Shown in pieces: positions 55,342 to 63,701 of a stretch of 64,000 nucleotides of DNA. Numbering within the stretch: the stretch's first letter is position 1; each line of letters starts with the position of its first letter. The translations under genes were made by a program, and so were the position numbers. The DNA is from Lactobacillus sp. (GTDB lineage: Bacteria > Bacillota > Bacilli > Lactobacillales > Lactobacillaceae), in NCBI GenBank assembly GCA_022484695.1, contig JAKVKU010000014.1, positions 1 to 64,000 on the forward strand, in the 5' to 3' direction. The notes beneath the pieces were generated by a model. That model was not told where the DNA came from. It did not search any database and saw only the letters and a list, made by a program, of their open reading frames with translations.

Positions 55342-55767
55342 GTCGGCCACCTCTGCTTTGACATGATTTTTTCATAATTGCTATGGTTCAAACTGCTACT
55401 ATAGTACCATATATTTGGCATATTCCCTACCAGAACACGTACCGGGCTTGAAGTCGCCCCTGACTGTTATACAAAAACTAGTACAGTTCTAATTTCTTGT
55501 TTTATTAAAAAAGTTTCATGTAAACGCATTAATTTTTAATGGTCTGTTTTGAGCATGTTTTTGAAATATTTTTATGGCTTCCGGACTTTTTGCATATAAT
55601 GATTGCTATTTAATCACTAATTGTTCGTGTTTAAGATTAATATAGGGGCCAATGTCCTGTATTAAAGGCCTTATTTCAGAGAAAGCATAGTTTACAAGTG
55701 AGCAAAAAAGGTCTATTTTAGATTGTGAAATAGATATTAAAATTTCTGAAAAGGGTTGGAATAATAT
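55342..55767. other. about 425-base divergent region folB / acetaldehyde dehydrogenase
   Basis: No gene. For the plus strand, TATAAT at 55595-55600 with a weak -35 TTATGG 17 bases upstream gives a leader of about 160 bases. TTGTGAAATAGATATTAA at 55723-55740 resembles one and a half Rex sites, and TGTAAACGCATTAA at 55519-55532 a degenerate cre. Confidence 0.5.
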
Positions 55768-57183
55768 ATGCAAAATATTAAAGAAAAAGAAACACTCGTA
55801 AATTTGCCCGTTGAAAATATGATTAATATCATGGTGGATCGTTCACAAGAAGCCTTTAGAACCTTAAAAACATTCGATCAAGCAAAAATAGATAAAATCT
55901 GTGCCGCTGTTGCTGATACAGCTCGCCGGCACGCTAAATCTTTAGCAACCTTAGCCTATAAAGAAACTGGCCGGGGCAATGCCAATGATAAAGCCATTAA
56001 AAACTTATATGCCAGCCAATACATCTGGAACCAAATTAAAGATGATAAGACAGTTGGTATCATTGAAGACGACAAAGCTAACGGCATTCAAAAAGTCGCT
56101 GAACCTTTAGGTGTCGTTGCCGGGGTCACCCCCGTCACCAACCCCACTTCAACGGTGATCTTCAAAATCTTGTTGGCCTTGAAGACCAGAAACACCATCA
56201 TCTTCGGCCTGCATCCCCAAGCTCAAACTTGTGGTTCTGCCACTTGTCGCTTGCTGCAAACCGCTGCTGAACAAGCTGGGGCCCCAAAGAATTCGATCCA
56301 ATGGATTCCCCAACCTAGTATTGAAGCTACGGATAAATTAATGAACCATCCCGGTGTGGCCATTGTCTTGGCTACTGGTGGTCCTGCCATGGTAGCTGCA
56401 GCTTATTCCACCGGCAAACCTGCCTTGGGCGTCGGCCCTGGTAATGCGCCAGTTTACATCGAAAAATCCGCCGACACCAAGGCTGCCGTCACCGATATCA
56501 TGACCTCTAAGACCTTTGATAACGGGATGATCTGTGCCTCTGAAAATAGTGTCGTAGTTGAACGGGCTAACTATGACGCCGTTAAAAAAGAATTTAAGAA
56601 ACAAGGCGCTTACTTCGTCCCTGAAAAAGACGTTGAAAAGCTCAGTGAAGCCGTCATCGATCCTAAACGCCATACCGTTCGGGGCCCTATTGCTGGCCAA
56701 GCTGCCACTAAAATCGCTGAACTGGCCGGCATCAAAGTACCCACCGACACAAAGTTATTGATTGCTGAAATCAATGGCATTGGCACCAACTTCCCATTAT
56801 CTGGGGAAAAATTATCCCCAGTTTTGACCATGTATGAAGCCAACGACCGCCGCGATGCCTTCAACCTATGTTTAGCCCTTTTAAACTACGGGGGCTTAGG
56901 CCATACCGCTGTCTTGCACTCTAAAGACAATGACTGCATTGAGGAATTTGGCAAACAAATGCCCGCTTGCCGGATTTTGATCAATACCCCAGGTTCTCTG
57001 GGTGGTATCGGCGGCTTGTTCAACAAGTTGACCCCATCTTTGACTTTGGGCACTGGCTCATATGGTAAGAATTCCATTTCCCATAACTTGACGGATATGG
57101 ATCTCTTGAACATCAAGAGTATCTCCCGGGCAACGCGCCATCCTTTGGAATTGATTGCCGAATTGCGGGACCTCTTCGCCTAG
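55768..57183 (+). CDS. acetaldehyde dehydrogenase (acetylating), stand-alone
   Basis: Reduces acetyl-CoA to acetaldehyde with NADH, in the ethanol branch. The 471-residue protein covers only the aldehyde dehydrogenase half of AdhE: NAD fold with GVTPVTNPTST near 118 and catalytic Cys in NGMICASEN near 255. The iron-dependent alcohol dehydrogenase half is missing, and the end (LELIAELRDLFA) looks native, not truncated. ATG with AAGGG upstream. Single gene with a terminator. Alternatives are a propanal-type or EutE enzyme, but no microcompartment genes or targeting peptide are present. Confidence 0.9.
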   Translation: MQNIKEKETLVNLPVENMINIMVDRSQEAFRTLKTFDQAKIDKICAAVADTARRHAKSLATLAYKETGRGNANDKAIKNLYASQYIWNQIKDDKTVGIIEDDKANGIQKVAEPLGVVAGVTPVTNPTSTVIFKILLALKTRNTIIFGLHPQAQTCGSATCRLLQTAAEQAGAPKNSIQWIPQPSIEATDKLMNHPGVAIVLATGGPAMVAAAYSTGKPALGVGPGNAPVYIEKSADTKAAVTDIMTSKTFDNGMICASENSVVVERANYDAVKKEFKKQGAYFVPEKDVEKLSEAVIDPKRHTVRGPIAGQAATKIAELAGIKVPTDTKLLIAEINGIGTNFPLSGEKLSPVLTMYEANDRRDAFNLCLALLNYGGLGHTAVLHSKDNDCIEEFGKQMPACRILINTPGSLGGIGGLFNKLTPSLTLGTGSYGKNSISHNLTDMDLLNIKSISRATRHPLELIAELRDLFA

Positions 57184-57239
57184 TTTACGTATTTTTAAAT
57201 CTGTGTGCCAGTATCTATACCTTATAAACACACCCGAAA

Positions 57240-57274
57240 GTAGCCTGTCCTTTAATGGATAGGTTATTTTTATG
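57240..57274 (+). terminator. terminator of the acetaldehyde dehydrogenase gene
   Basis: GTAGCCTGTCC/GGATAGGTTAT stem with one or two G-U pairs and a 6-base loop, then TTTTTATG. Confidence 0.7.
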
Positions 57275-57382
57275 ACTTGTTAAAGTTGGGCAGGCCCGCT
57301 AATTAGAACTGATTGATGTTCTCCGCCACAATCGTTAAAATAAAGCTGTTTTAAAATTGCGTGTAAAAGGAAGCTAAATTAG

Positions 57383-58339
57383 ATGAAATTAGGCCTATTG
57401 TTCAATATCACTGCCGCTGAACGCCAACAGTTGGCAGCTTTGCCCGACTTAGAAGTCCTGGACCTGCCGACTGCTAATACCGACCCTAAAAGTTGGTTAG
57501 ATGTGGACATCATTTATGGTTGGGATGCCTTTGGAGATCAGCTGCTGCAACTCCCCAATAATCATCTCAAATGGATCCAATCCATTTCTGCGGGTATCGA
57601 TTATATGCCTTTGGCAGCCATCAAACAGCAGGACATCCTGTTGACCAATACCAGCGGTATCCACGCGGAGCCCATTGCGGAATTTGTCCTGGGCTATCTG
57701 CTGGCCTTTGCCAGAGGAATTTTAGCCAGTACCCAAGCCCAAGGACAGCACCGCTGGGTCAGTGACCAGTTGCGGGGCCAGGTTTTCAACCTGTCCCATA
57801 ACACCATTGCCATTTTTGGCACCGGCCACATCGGCACTAGGATCGCCCATTATTGTCATTCATTTGGTATGACCACCATTGGCTTCAACACGGCCGGCCA
57901 TGCAACCCCAGAATTTGACGCCACCTTTGCGTCTGGCGCCAATCCACCGGCTTTACAAAGTGCCAAGTTCATCGTCAACACCCTGCCCCTCACAGCCAAA
58001 ACTGAAGCCTTCTTTGATCAGGCCTTCTTTGACCAGCTAACTGGCCACCCCCTGTTTATCAACGTGGGCCGGGGTCCCAGCGTGGACACTGCCGCGTTGC
58101 AAGCGGCCTTGACCCAACAGCAATTAGCTGGGGCGGTATTGGATGTCTTGCCAGACGAACCCCTAGCCCCTGATTCCCCTTTGTGGGATCAACCTAATTT
58201 GTGGATAAGCCCCCACATTTCCGGGGGCTTCGCGGATTACGGGGCCGCCGCCTTTGCCATTTTGTTCAAGAATCTCCAGGCCTATCTGGCCGATGGACAA
58301 CTGACGATGAACCAAGTGGATTTGGATAAGGGCTATTGA
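57383..58339 (+). CDS. D-2-hydroxyacid dehydrogenase
   Basis: A 318-residue NAD-dependent oxidoreductase of the D-isomer family. Rossmann motif FGTGHIGTR near 145-153, catalytic Arg in NVGRGPSVD near 233, Glu in PDEPL and His in SPHISGG near 283. Likely reduces a 2-ketoacid to a D-hydroxyacid. ATG with AAAGGAAG upstream. Monocistronic, with its own terminator. It is closer to the broad phosphoglycerate-dehydrogenase-like group than to D-lactate dehydrogenase, so the substrate stays open. Confidence 0.88.
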   Translation: MKLGLLFNITAAERQQLAALPDLEVLDLPTANTDPKSWLDVDIIYGWDAFGDQLLQLPNNHLKWIQSISAGIDYMPLAAIKQQDILLTNTSGIHAEPIAEFVLGYLLAFARGILASTQAQGQHRWVSDQLRGQVFNLSHNTIAIFGTGHIGTRIAHYCHSFGMTTIGFNTAGHATPEFDATFASGANPPALQSAKFIVNTLPLTAKTEAFFDQAFFDQLTGHPLFINVGRGPSVDTAALQAALTQQQLAGAVLDVLPDEPLAPDSPLWDQPNLWISPHISGGFADYGAAAFAILFKNLQAYLADGQLTMNQVDLDKGY

Positions 58340-58384
58340 CCCCCAACCTAAATTAAACTATAAGTAAATCGCCCAGTCTGATTG

Positions 58385-58416
58385 ACCGCTAGCATATGCC
58401 TAGCGGTTATTTTTTG
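58385..58416 (+). terminator. terminator of the hydroxyacid dehydrogenase gene
   Basis: Perfect 8-bp stem ACCGCTAG/CTAGCGGT with a 7-base loop, then TATTTTTTG. Confidence 0.85.
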
Positions 58417-58467
58417 TTGGGGTCATCCTGCCGGGTTTCTCCCCATGAGCAGTTTGCTGGCTTTATG

Positions 58468-58504
58468 TATCTTTTAGATATATACTACACGTATCTAAAA
58501 GATA
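58468..58504. promoter_or_regulatory. PadR operator (tandem palindromes)
   Basis: TATCTTTTAGATA at 58468-58480 and TATCTAAAAGATA at 58492-58504 are perfect inverted repeats of each other. Each arm is itself TATCT-N3-AGATA, centres 24 bases apart. The site lies 26 bases before the PadR start, as expected for autoregulation. Confidence 0.8.
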
Positions 58505-58530
58505 TAGTAACTGAGATGGGAGTTTTTGGT

Positions 58531-59070
58531 ATGATGAACGAATTATTTATTCTCAGTGCCCTAATGGCCCAACCCCAAAGCGGCTATCAATTGCGTCAAA
58601 GCATGACCGCGGCCCTGGGGCACCATCGTAAAATCAGCTTTGGGGTGATTTATCCCCTATTTGAACGCTTGGCCCAAGGCGGTTTCATCACCTTAGTCCA
58701 GGTGGATGATGACAAAAAAACCAAATTAGCCGCCATTACCCCCGCCGGTGTGGCCCGCTTTAAAGCCTTGATGGCTGAACCAATCCCCGATTGTGCCCAT
58801 ACGGCGGATCTCTATCAAATTAAATTGATCGCCATGCAATATTTGCCCGTCACCCAACAACAGACGTTATTAAAAGCCTACATCACTGAACAAGACACCA
58901 CCATCCAGCATACCCAGCGCTTCATGGACCGCTTGCAACAAACCCCGTCTACGGATCACTGGTATGTCCTGCAAAAACAATTATTACGCTTAAAACAGGC
59001 CCAAGTGGCTAAAAAGTGGGCCCAAGACTTCCAACGCAACCTAAAGGAGGCAGACCGATTTGACAACTGA
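58531..59070 (+). CDS. PadR-family transcriptional repressor
   Basis: A 179-residue regulator. The N-terminal winged helix reads LFILSALMAQPQSGYQLRQSM, then FGVIYPLFERLAQGGFI, typical of PadR; the C-terminal about 95 residues form the helical dimerisation part (long PadR-s2 type). ATG at 58531 lies eight bases after GGGAG; upstream in-frame codons overlap the operator. It overlaps the downstream ABC exporter gene by 11 bases, so it most likely represses itself and the exporter until a drug-like ligand binds. Confidence 0.9.
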   Translation: MMNELFILSALMAQPQSGYQLRQSMTAALGHHRKISFGVIYPLFERLAQGGFITLVQVDDDKKTKLAAITPAGVARFKALMAEPIPDCAHTADLYQIKLIAMQYLPVTQQQTLLKAYITEQDTTIQHTQRFMDRLQQTPSTDHWYVLQKQLLRLKQAQVAKKWAQDFQRNLKEADRFDN

Positions 59071-60829
59071 CACCAAACAAGATTCAACCTTAGACATGTT
59101 ACGCTTCGTTTTCCAGCGGGTGTTGAAGAAACGCTGGATTTTAGTGGTGAACATCTTAGCCCTAACCGTGATTACCCTCTTACAATTCGTCCTGCCGCAA
59201 ATCGAGCAGTTTATTATTGATAAAGTCATCCCCCAAAAACATGTCCAGCTGTTATTTATCAGCGTCGGCCTCCTATTATTAGCCGCCGTGGTCTTGGGCC
59301 TGTTCAACTTCCTGGCCACCTACCTCATGGGGGTGATGAGCCAAAACGCCATCACCGACCTGCGGACCCAACTTTACGATGATATCTTGGATCAAGACAC
59401 CCATTTCTTCGAATCCAGCAAGACCGGGGATTTGATGGTGCGCCTCACCAGCGACGTGAACAACATGCAAAGTCTAATCTCTGCCAATATGTTGTCCATG
59501 ATTGGGAACATTTTCACCTTCGTAGGGGTCTTAGGATTCATCCTTTATACAAATTGGCAAATGGCCGTGGCTGTCAGCTTGACCTTTCCTTTGACCTTTT
59601 TGATTTATCGCGTTTTTAGAGATCGCATTCACAACGCTTTTAAACGGGTGCGCCAATCCCAATCGCAAATGTCTAACCAAATGCAAAATACCTTGACGGA
59701 AGTGGATTTGATCAAGAGTTATACCAGCGAAGGTTATGAAAGTCAGCGCTTTGACCACTATGCCCAAAAAAACCGGGACAACATGATCGATGCCACCAAA
59801 AACCAAGCCATCTTCTCCCCTTTGGTGGATGGCGTGAATTTCTTGGGCGTGGCCATTGTCTTATTGCTAGGGGCCATGTTTGTCATGAAGGGGTCCTTGA
59901 CCGTTGGGGGCTTGGTGGCTTACTTGAGTTATGTGGGGATGTTGCAAAGCCCTATTAGCTCCTTCACCCGGCTGTTAAATCAGATTCAACAAGCCCTGGT
60001 TTCTTATGGCCGTATCAAAGAAGTCACCAATATTCATCCTGAAATCGTCAACAGTGCTAACCCGTTGCCCATGCCTAAATTGCATGAGGGTATCGCCTTA
60101 AAAGATGTGAGCTTTGCCTTTAAAGGTGATCCAAAGCGGGCTAAAAGTGACCATGCCGCCATCAGCCAGGTGAGTTTCAACATTCCCTTTGGCCAGCAGA
60201 CCGCTTTAGTGGGCCACTCCGGGGCGGGCAAGTCCACCTTGACCCGCTTAATTGATCGCTTTTACGATGTGGATGCCGGGGAGATTACCTTTGATGGTAT
60301 TCCTATTAAAGATATCGACTTAAAACAATTGCGGCAAAACATCGCCATTGTGTCCCAGGATATCGCCATTATCGACGGCACCATCCGGGATAACATCCAA
60401 TATGGTTCCCCTGATGCTACGGATGAAGCCATCATGAAAATGGCCGAATTAGCCGATATTGCGGATTTCATCCAAAGCTTACCCGAAGGCTTGGCTACTC
60501 AAGTGGGGGAACGGGGCTTGAAGCTCTCCGGGGGCCAGCGCCAACGCTTGGCCATCGCCCGGGCTTTGTTGAAGGACGCCCAAGTGGTGATTTTAGATGA
60601 AGCCACGGCCAGTTTGGATAATGAATCAGAAAAGACGATTCAAAAAGCCTTGAATAACCTACTCAAGGAACGGACGTCATTGGTCATCGCCCACCGCTTG
60701 TCCACCATTCACAATGCCGATCAAATCGTGGTTTTAGATGCCGGCAAAGTGGTGGAAATCGGCCAACACGAAGAATTGCTAAAAGCCCATGGGCCTTATG
60801 AGAAGTTGTATAATGCTCAGTTTGAATAA
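59060..60829 (+). CDS. ABC multidrug exporter, half transporter (MsbA/BmrA-like)
   Basis: A 589-residue half transporter: six-helix membrane domain (about 25-310) and ATPase domain with Walker A GHSGAGKST near 386, signature LSGGQRQR near 488, Walker B VVILDEATASLD near 508 and H-loop AHRLST. It works as a homodimer or pairs with another half. TTG start nine bases after AGGAGG, inside the end of padR. Substrate unknown; drug or lipid export inferred from the PadR link. Confidence 0.92.
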   Translation: MTTDTKQDSTLDMLRFVFQRVLKKRWILVVNILALTVITLLQFVLPQIEQFIIDKVIPQKHVQLLFISVGLLLLAAVVLGLFNFLATYLMGVMSQNAITDLRTQLYDDILDQDTHFFESSKTGDLMVRLTSDVNNMQSLISANMLSMIGNIFTFVGVLGFILYTNWQMAVAVSLTFPLTFLIYRVFRDRIHNAFKRVRQSQSQMSNQMQNTLTEVDLIKSYTSEGYESQRFDHYAQKNRDNMIDATKNQAIFSPLVDGVNFLGVAIVLLLGAMFVMKGSLTVGGLVAYLSYVGMLQSPISSFTRLLNQIQQALVSYGRIKEVTNIHPEIVNSANPLPMPKLHEGIALKDVSFAFKGDPKRAKSDHAAISQVSFNIPFGQQTALVGHSGAGKSTLTRLIDRFYDVDAGEITFDGIPIKDIDLKQLRQNIAIVSQDIAIIDGTIRDNIQYGSPDATDEAIMKMAELADIADFIQSLPEGLATQVGERGLKLSGGQRQRLAIARALLKDAQVVILDEATASLDNESEKTIQKALNNLLKERTSLVIAHRLSTIHNADQIVVLDAGKVVEIGQHEELLKAHGPYEKLYNAQFE

Positions 60830-60859
60830 TAATCCTTAACCAAGTGGAACCATAAAAAT

Positions 60860-60926
60860 AAGCTAAGCTGAATCTGGCTAAGCAGTCGATTGACTACTTA
60901 AGCAAATCCTGGCTTAGCTTTTTTTT
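60860..60926 (+). terminator. terminator of the PadR-ABC operon
   Basis: Perfect outer stem AAGCTAAGC/GCTTAGCTT with an inner, imperfect GCTAAGCAGTC/GACTACTTAAGC hairpin, then seven T. Long composite structure. Confidence 0.85.
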
Positions 60927-60950
60927 GTCCACTTTATTTTGAGCCTAACG

Positions 60951-61502
60951 CTACTTATCGTGCCAAACCGTCAAATATTGAGCCGGCACATGATCCACCA
61001 GCCAAATCTGACTCTTGGTGGGATAAAACAATAACCCGGCGGCGGCCGCGTGTTGGGCCGCCACCTGGTAAATGACCGGATGGGCTTCCCGGCGCTGGCC
61101 CACACTGCGGGCCATGGGAATGGTGGCAGAAAGGTGGACAAAATCCCGGTCCATCTTTCGCAGACCTTCTTTGGCAATCATGATGGCCGCGCCATGAGTA
61201 GTACCGTGATACAACACGGCCGGTGGGTCGGCCGGGGCTTGCAGTAACTGCACCGGCACACTATGGCCATAAAGGGCGCGGATCTGCCCGGCTTCAATGG
61301 CAAAACGCTGCTTGTCGCTTTGGGCCATGATTTGGCGAATAACCCCTTCGTCAATGGGTTGTTGATAGTGGGCATTGTAATGGGCCAGTAATTGGTCTAA
61401 ATCCACTCGCCCATAGGCATCCAATTTGAGGCCCAAGCGCTCGGGATGATGTCGCAGCGCCAAAGATAGCCGTTTGCTAATTTTTATGAATTGTTTATCC
61501 AT
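60951..61502 (-). CDS. kptA: RNA 2'-phosphotransferase (KptA/Tpt1)
   Basis: Removes an internal 2'-phosphate from RNA using NAD+, giving ADP-ribose 1'',2''-cyclic phosphate. The family Arg-His pair is in LALRHHPERLGL near 15-26; YGHS, LYHGT, VHLS and VGQRRE follow, which are the usual NAD- and RNA-binding motifs. 183 residues, normal. ATG. Bacterial KptA has no known tRNA-splicing partner, so its role in the cell is open. It stands alone between a terminator and a long non-coding stretch. Confidence 0.92.
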   Translation of the reverse strand: MDKQFIKISKRLSLALRHHPERLGLKLDAYGRVDLDQLLAHYNAHYQQPIDEGVIRQIMAQSDKQRFAIEAGQIRALYGHSVPVQLLQAPADPPAVLYHGTTHGAAIMIAKEGLRKMDRDFVHLSATIPMARSVGQRREAHPVIYQVAAQHAAAAGLLFYPTKSQIWLVDHVPAQYLTVWHDK

Positions 61503-61896
61503 ATTATTGCCACCTCTTATTGGCTAGTATAAGCCTATCAGCGACACTACCGAAAATATTGCGCTGTGTTGTTGGGCAATTGCCAGCGCTGTGCTGATGG
61601 CTGCGCTGTAGCTAGGGCTGTATACTGACGCGGAGATTGCTAAATTTATGAAATAAATATTTTTGTTTTATTGAATTTTACTAATAACTACTGCCAATCA
61701 TGAAACTTTTGCCAAACCAGCACCATTTTCCATGGGCGTAAACGACAACTATTTAGCTAAAATTTATTTTAATAATTAAAATATTTTAACCGCTTTATAA
61801 ATAACATTTAAAAAACAGCCAATCTTCTGACCACCCAGCGCTCATTTTAAAAGTAGTCTAATATTTCACAAGCTATCTAGCCTAACAACCACCATA

Positions 61897-61918
61897 AACA
61901 ACTGATATACCAGTTGTT
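61897..61918. promoter_or_regulatory. inverted repeat, possible GntR/HutC-type operator
   Basis: Perfect 8-bp arms with a 6-base centre; the reverse strand contains ACTGGTATATCAGT, like HutC-family sites (GGTATA core). Twelve bases recur in inverse orientation at 62132-62143. Confidence 0.4.
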
Positions 61919-62131
61919 ACCATTTTGACACAAATCATTTTTAATATTAATTCACCACAAACTCGACTTCTGTCCAGGCATATATAGTTTAAACAACCAA
62001 CTAGCATTAAATAACATCATGATAATTTAGCATGCAATATTTGTTATTCTGAGGTCTTTAAGTTTACGCCTAGTCAACATATTTAGTAAAGTGTTAATTG
62101 ATTTTTCTAAAGTTCGGGCTTATCATAGTGA

Positions 62132-62156
62132 TATATCAGTTGTGCAAGCGCTTATT
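62132..62156. promoter_or_regulatory. operator half-site next to cre-like site
   Basis: TATATCAGTTGT followed directly by TGCAAGCGCTTATT (three mismatches to cre). About 180 bases before the MFS start, suggesting specific plus catabolite control of the sugar genes. Confidence 0.45.
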
Positions 62157-62337
62157 TTTTTCAAGACATTTTTTATTTTTACTAATTGTATCTATGTACT
62201 AAGCTTTGCACGGCTCACCGCTGGCTAATTGCGGTCATTACCCATTAAGGAGGGGTCATAACTACCAAAACTTGAATTGTCTAAACATCGGGATAAGTTT
62301 TAGATCAGGTTAATTTTTATGAAGGAGTGAGTTTGTA

Positions 62338-63639
62338 ATGTCTGATGATAGTAACCATAAGAACGAAAAAAAACCGGTTAAAACCGCCGTTGGGGAGATC
62401 ACCAATGCCAAAGTCAAAGATTCCCAACAGCCTAAATTACCTTGGGCCGTGGCCTTTGCCATGTCCATCGCCCCATTATGTTGGTACGGGCCCATTGGTT
62501 CCACCCGAAGCGTTTTAATTCCCCAATTGTTTGCCCAGATCGATCCCGTACATAAAGTTTGGGCCGTTGGTATCTTAGCCACCGTGGCCTCCATTACTGG
62601 GGCCATTTCCAACCTGTTGTTTGGGGCCTTTTCAGATGTGACTCGGACCCGTTTTGGGAAAAGAAAGCCTTACATTGTCCTAGGCACCATCGTCATTGCC
62701 ATTTCCTTAGTCATCATTGCCAATTTGAAGTCCGTGGTAGCCGTTATTATCGTTTGGATCGTGGCCGCGGCAGCTGAAAATGCCATTGCCGCTGCTATCT
62801 ATCCGCAAATTTCTGATCGGGTGGCGCCTAAATGGCGGGGCACCGTTTCAACCTTCTATGGTGTTGGTTTCACCATCGCCCAACAAGGTTTTGCCCTCTT
62901 AGCCGCCCAATTCTTGGGTAACATTAAATTTGGTATTTACACCATGGCCGCCATCACCGTCGTCTTGGCCTTCGTCCATGAAGCCCTCATTAAAGAAAAA
63001 TCCAACTTAGATGAACCTAAAGTCCCCATGGACAAAGGTTCTTTAAAGAAATACTTCTTCTTCCCCACCCATGACGCCCGGGACTTTTATTTAGCCCTTT
63101 CCGGGAAATTCTTCATGGTTGTGGGTTCCACCATTGTCACCACCTTCCAGCTCTTCATTTTCACCGATTACATTGGTCAAAAAACCAAAGATGCCGGGGT
63201 TTCCATCTCCATCTTCTCCATGATCATGTTAGTCATCGGGGTCTTATTTGCCTTAGTTGGTGGCCCGCTAGCCGATAAAATGAAACGGGTCAAAGGCCCA
63301 GTTGTTTTAGCCACCTTTGCCCTGGGTGCGGCAGCTTTATTCCCACTGTTTGTCCAAAAGCCTTGGGCCATGTTTGCCTACGCTGCCGTAGCTGCCTTTG
63401 GGAACGGGTTATACAACTCTGTGGATGGGGCCTTGAATATGGATGTCTTGCCTTCTGCTGATACTGCCGGTAAAGACTTAGGTTTGATCAACTTGTCCAA
63501 TACCTTAGGCCAAATGCTCGGGGCCATGGTAGCTTCGGCCATCGTTGCCAGCATGGGCTATCAAGCCATCTTCATTTTCGCCATTGCCATGGAAGTCGTT
63601 GGTGGTATCGCCATTGCGGCCATCAAGCGGGTTCGTTAA
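62338..63639 (+). CDS. MFS sugar transporter
   Basis: A 433-residue, 12-helix permease with a 33-residue hydrophilic N-terminal tail. The helix 2-3 loop reads GAFSDVTRTRFGKRKPYIVLG near 97, as in MFS/GPH-like glycoside carriers. ATG with AAGGAG ten bases upstream. A GH30-like glycosidase gene follows after 62 bases, so import of a beta-glycoside that is then hydrolysed inside is likely. The exact sugar is not visible. Confidence 0.85.
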   Translation: MSDDSNHKNEKKPVKTAVGEITNAKVKDSQQPKLPWAVAFAMSIAPLCWYGPIGSTRSVLIPQLFAQIDPVHKVWAVGILATVASITGAISNLLFGAFSDVTRTRFGKRKPYIVLGTIVIAISLVIIANLKSVVAVIIVWIVAAAAENAIAAAIYPQISDRVAPKWRGTVSTFYGVGFTIAQQGFALLAAQFLGNIKFGIYTMAAITVVLAFVHEALIKEKSNLDEPKVPMDKGSLKKYFFFPTHDARDFYLALSGKFFMVVGSTIVTTFQLFIFTDYIGQKTKDAGVSISIFSMIMLVIGVLFALVGGPLADKMKRVKGPVVLATFALGAAALFPLFVQKPWAMFAYAAVAAFGNGLYNSVDGALNMDVLPSADTAGKDLGLINLSNTLGQMLGAMVASAIVASMGYQAIFIFAIAMEVVGGIAIAAIKRVR

Positions 63640-63701
63640 ACGTTAAAATAAGTACCATGAAAATTTGCTGTCGTTAAATTAATCTCGAAAGGATGATCAT
63701 T

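Larger units (their letters stand above)
61503..62337. other. 835-base non-coding stretch with operator-like repeats
   Basis: AT-rich, full of stops in all frames; no tRNA or convincing small gene. Holds AACAACTG-ATATAC-CAGTTGTT at 61897-61918, a related half TATATCAGTTGT at 62132-62143, and a cre-like TGCAAGCGCTTATT at 62143-62156 right beside it. A possible GGAGGGG site near 62249 has no adjoining long frame. Confidence 0.6.

Noticed and set aside
63640-63701. Frameshift at the start of the GH30-like gene
   Set aside because: On careful frame counting, GTG at 63702 is in frame with the GH30 motifs through to the window end.
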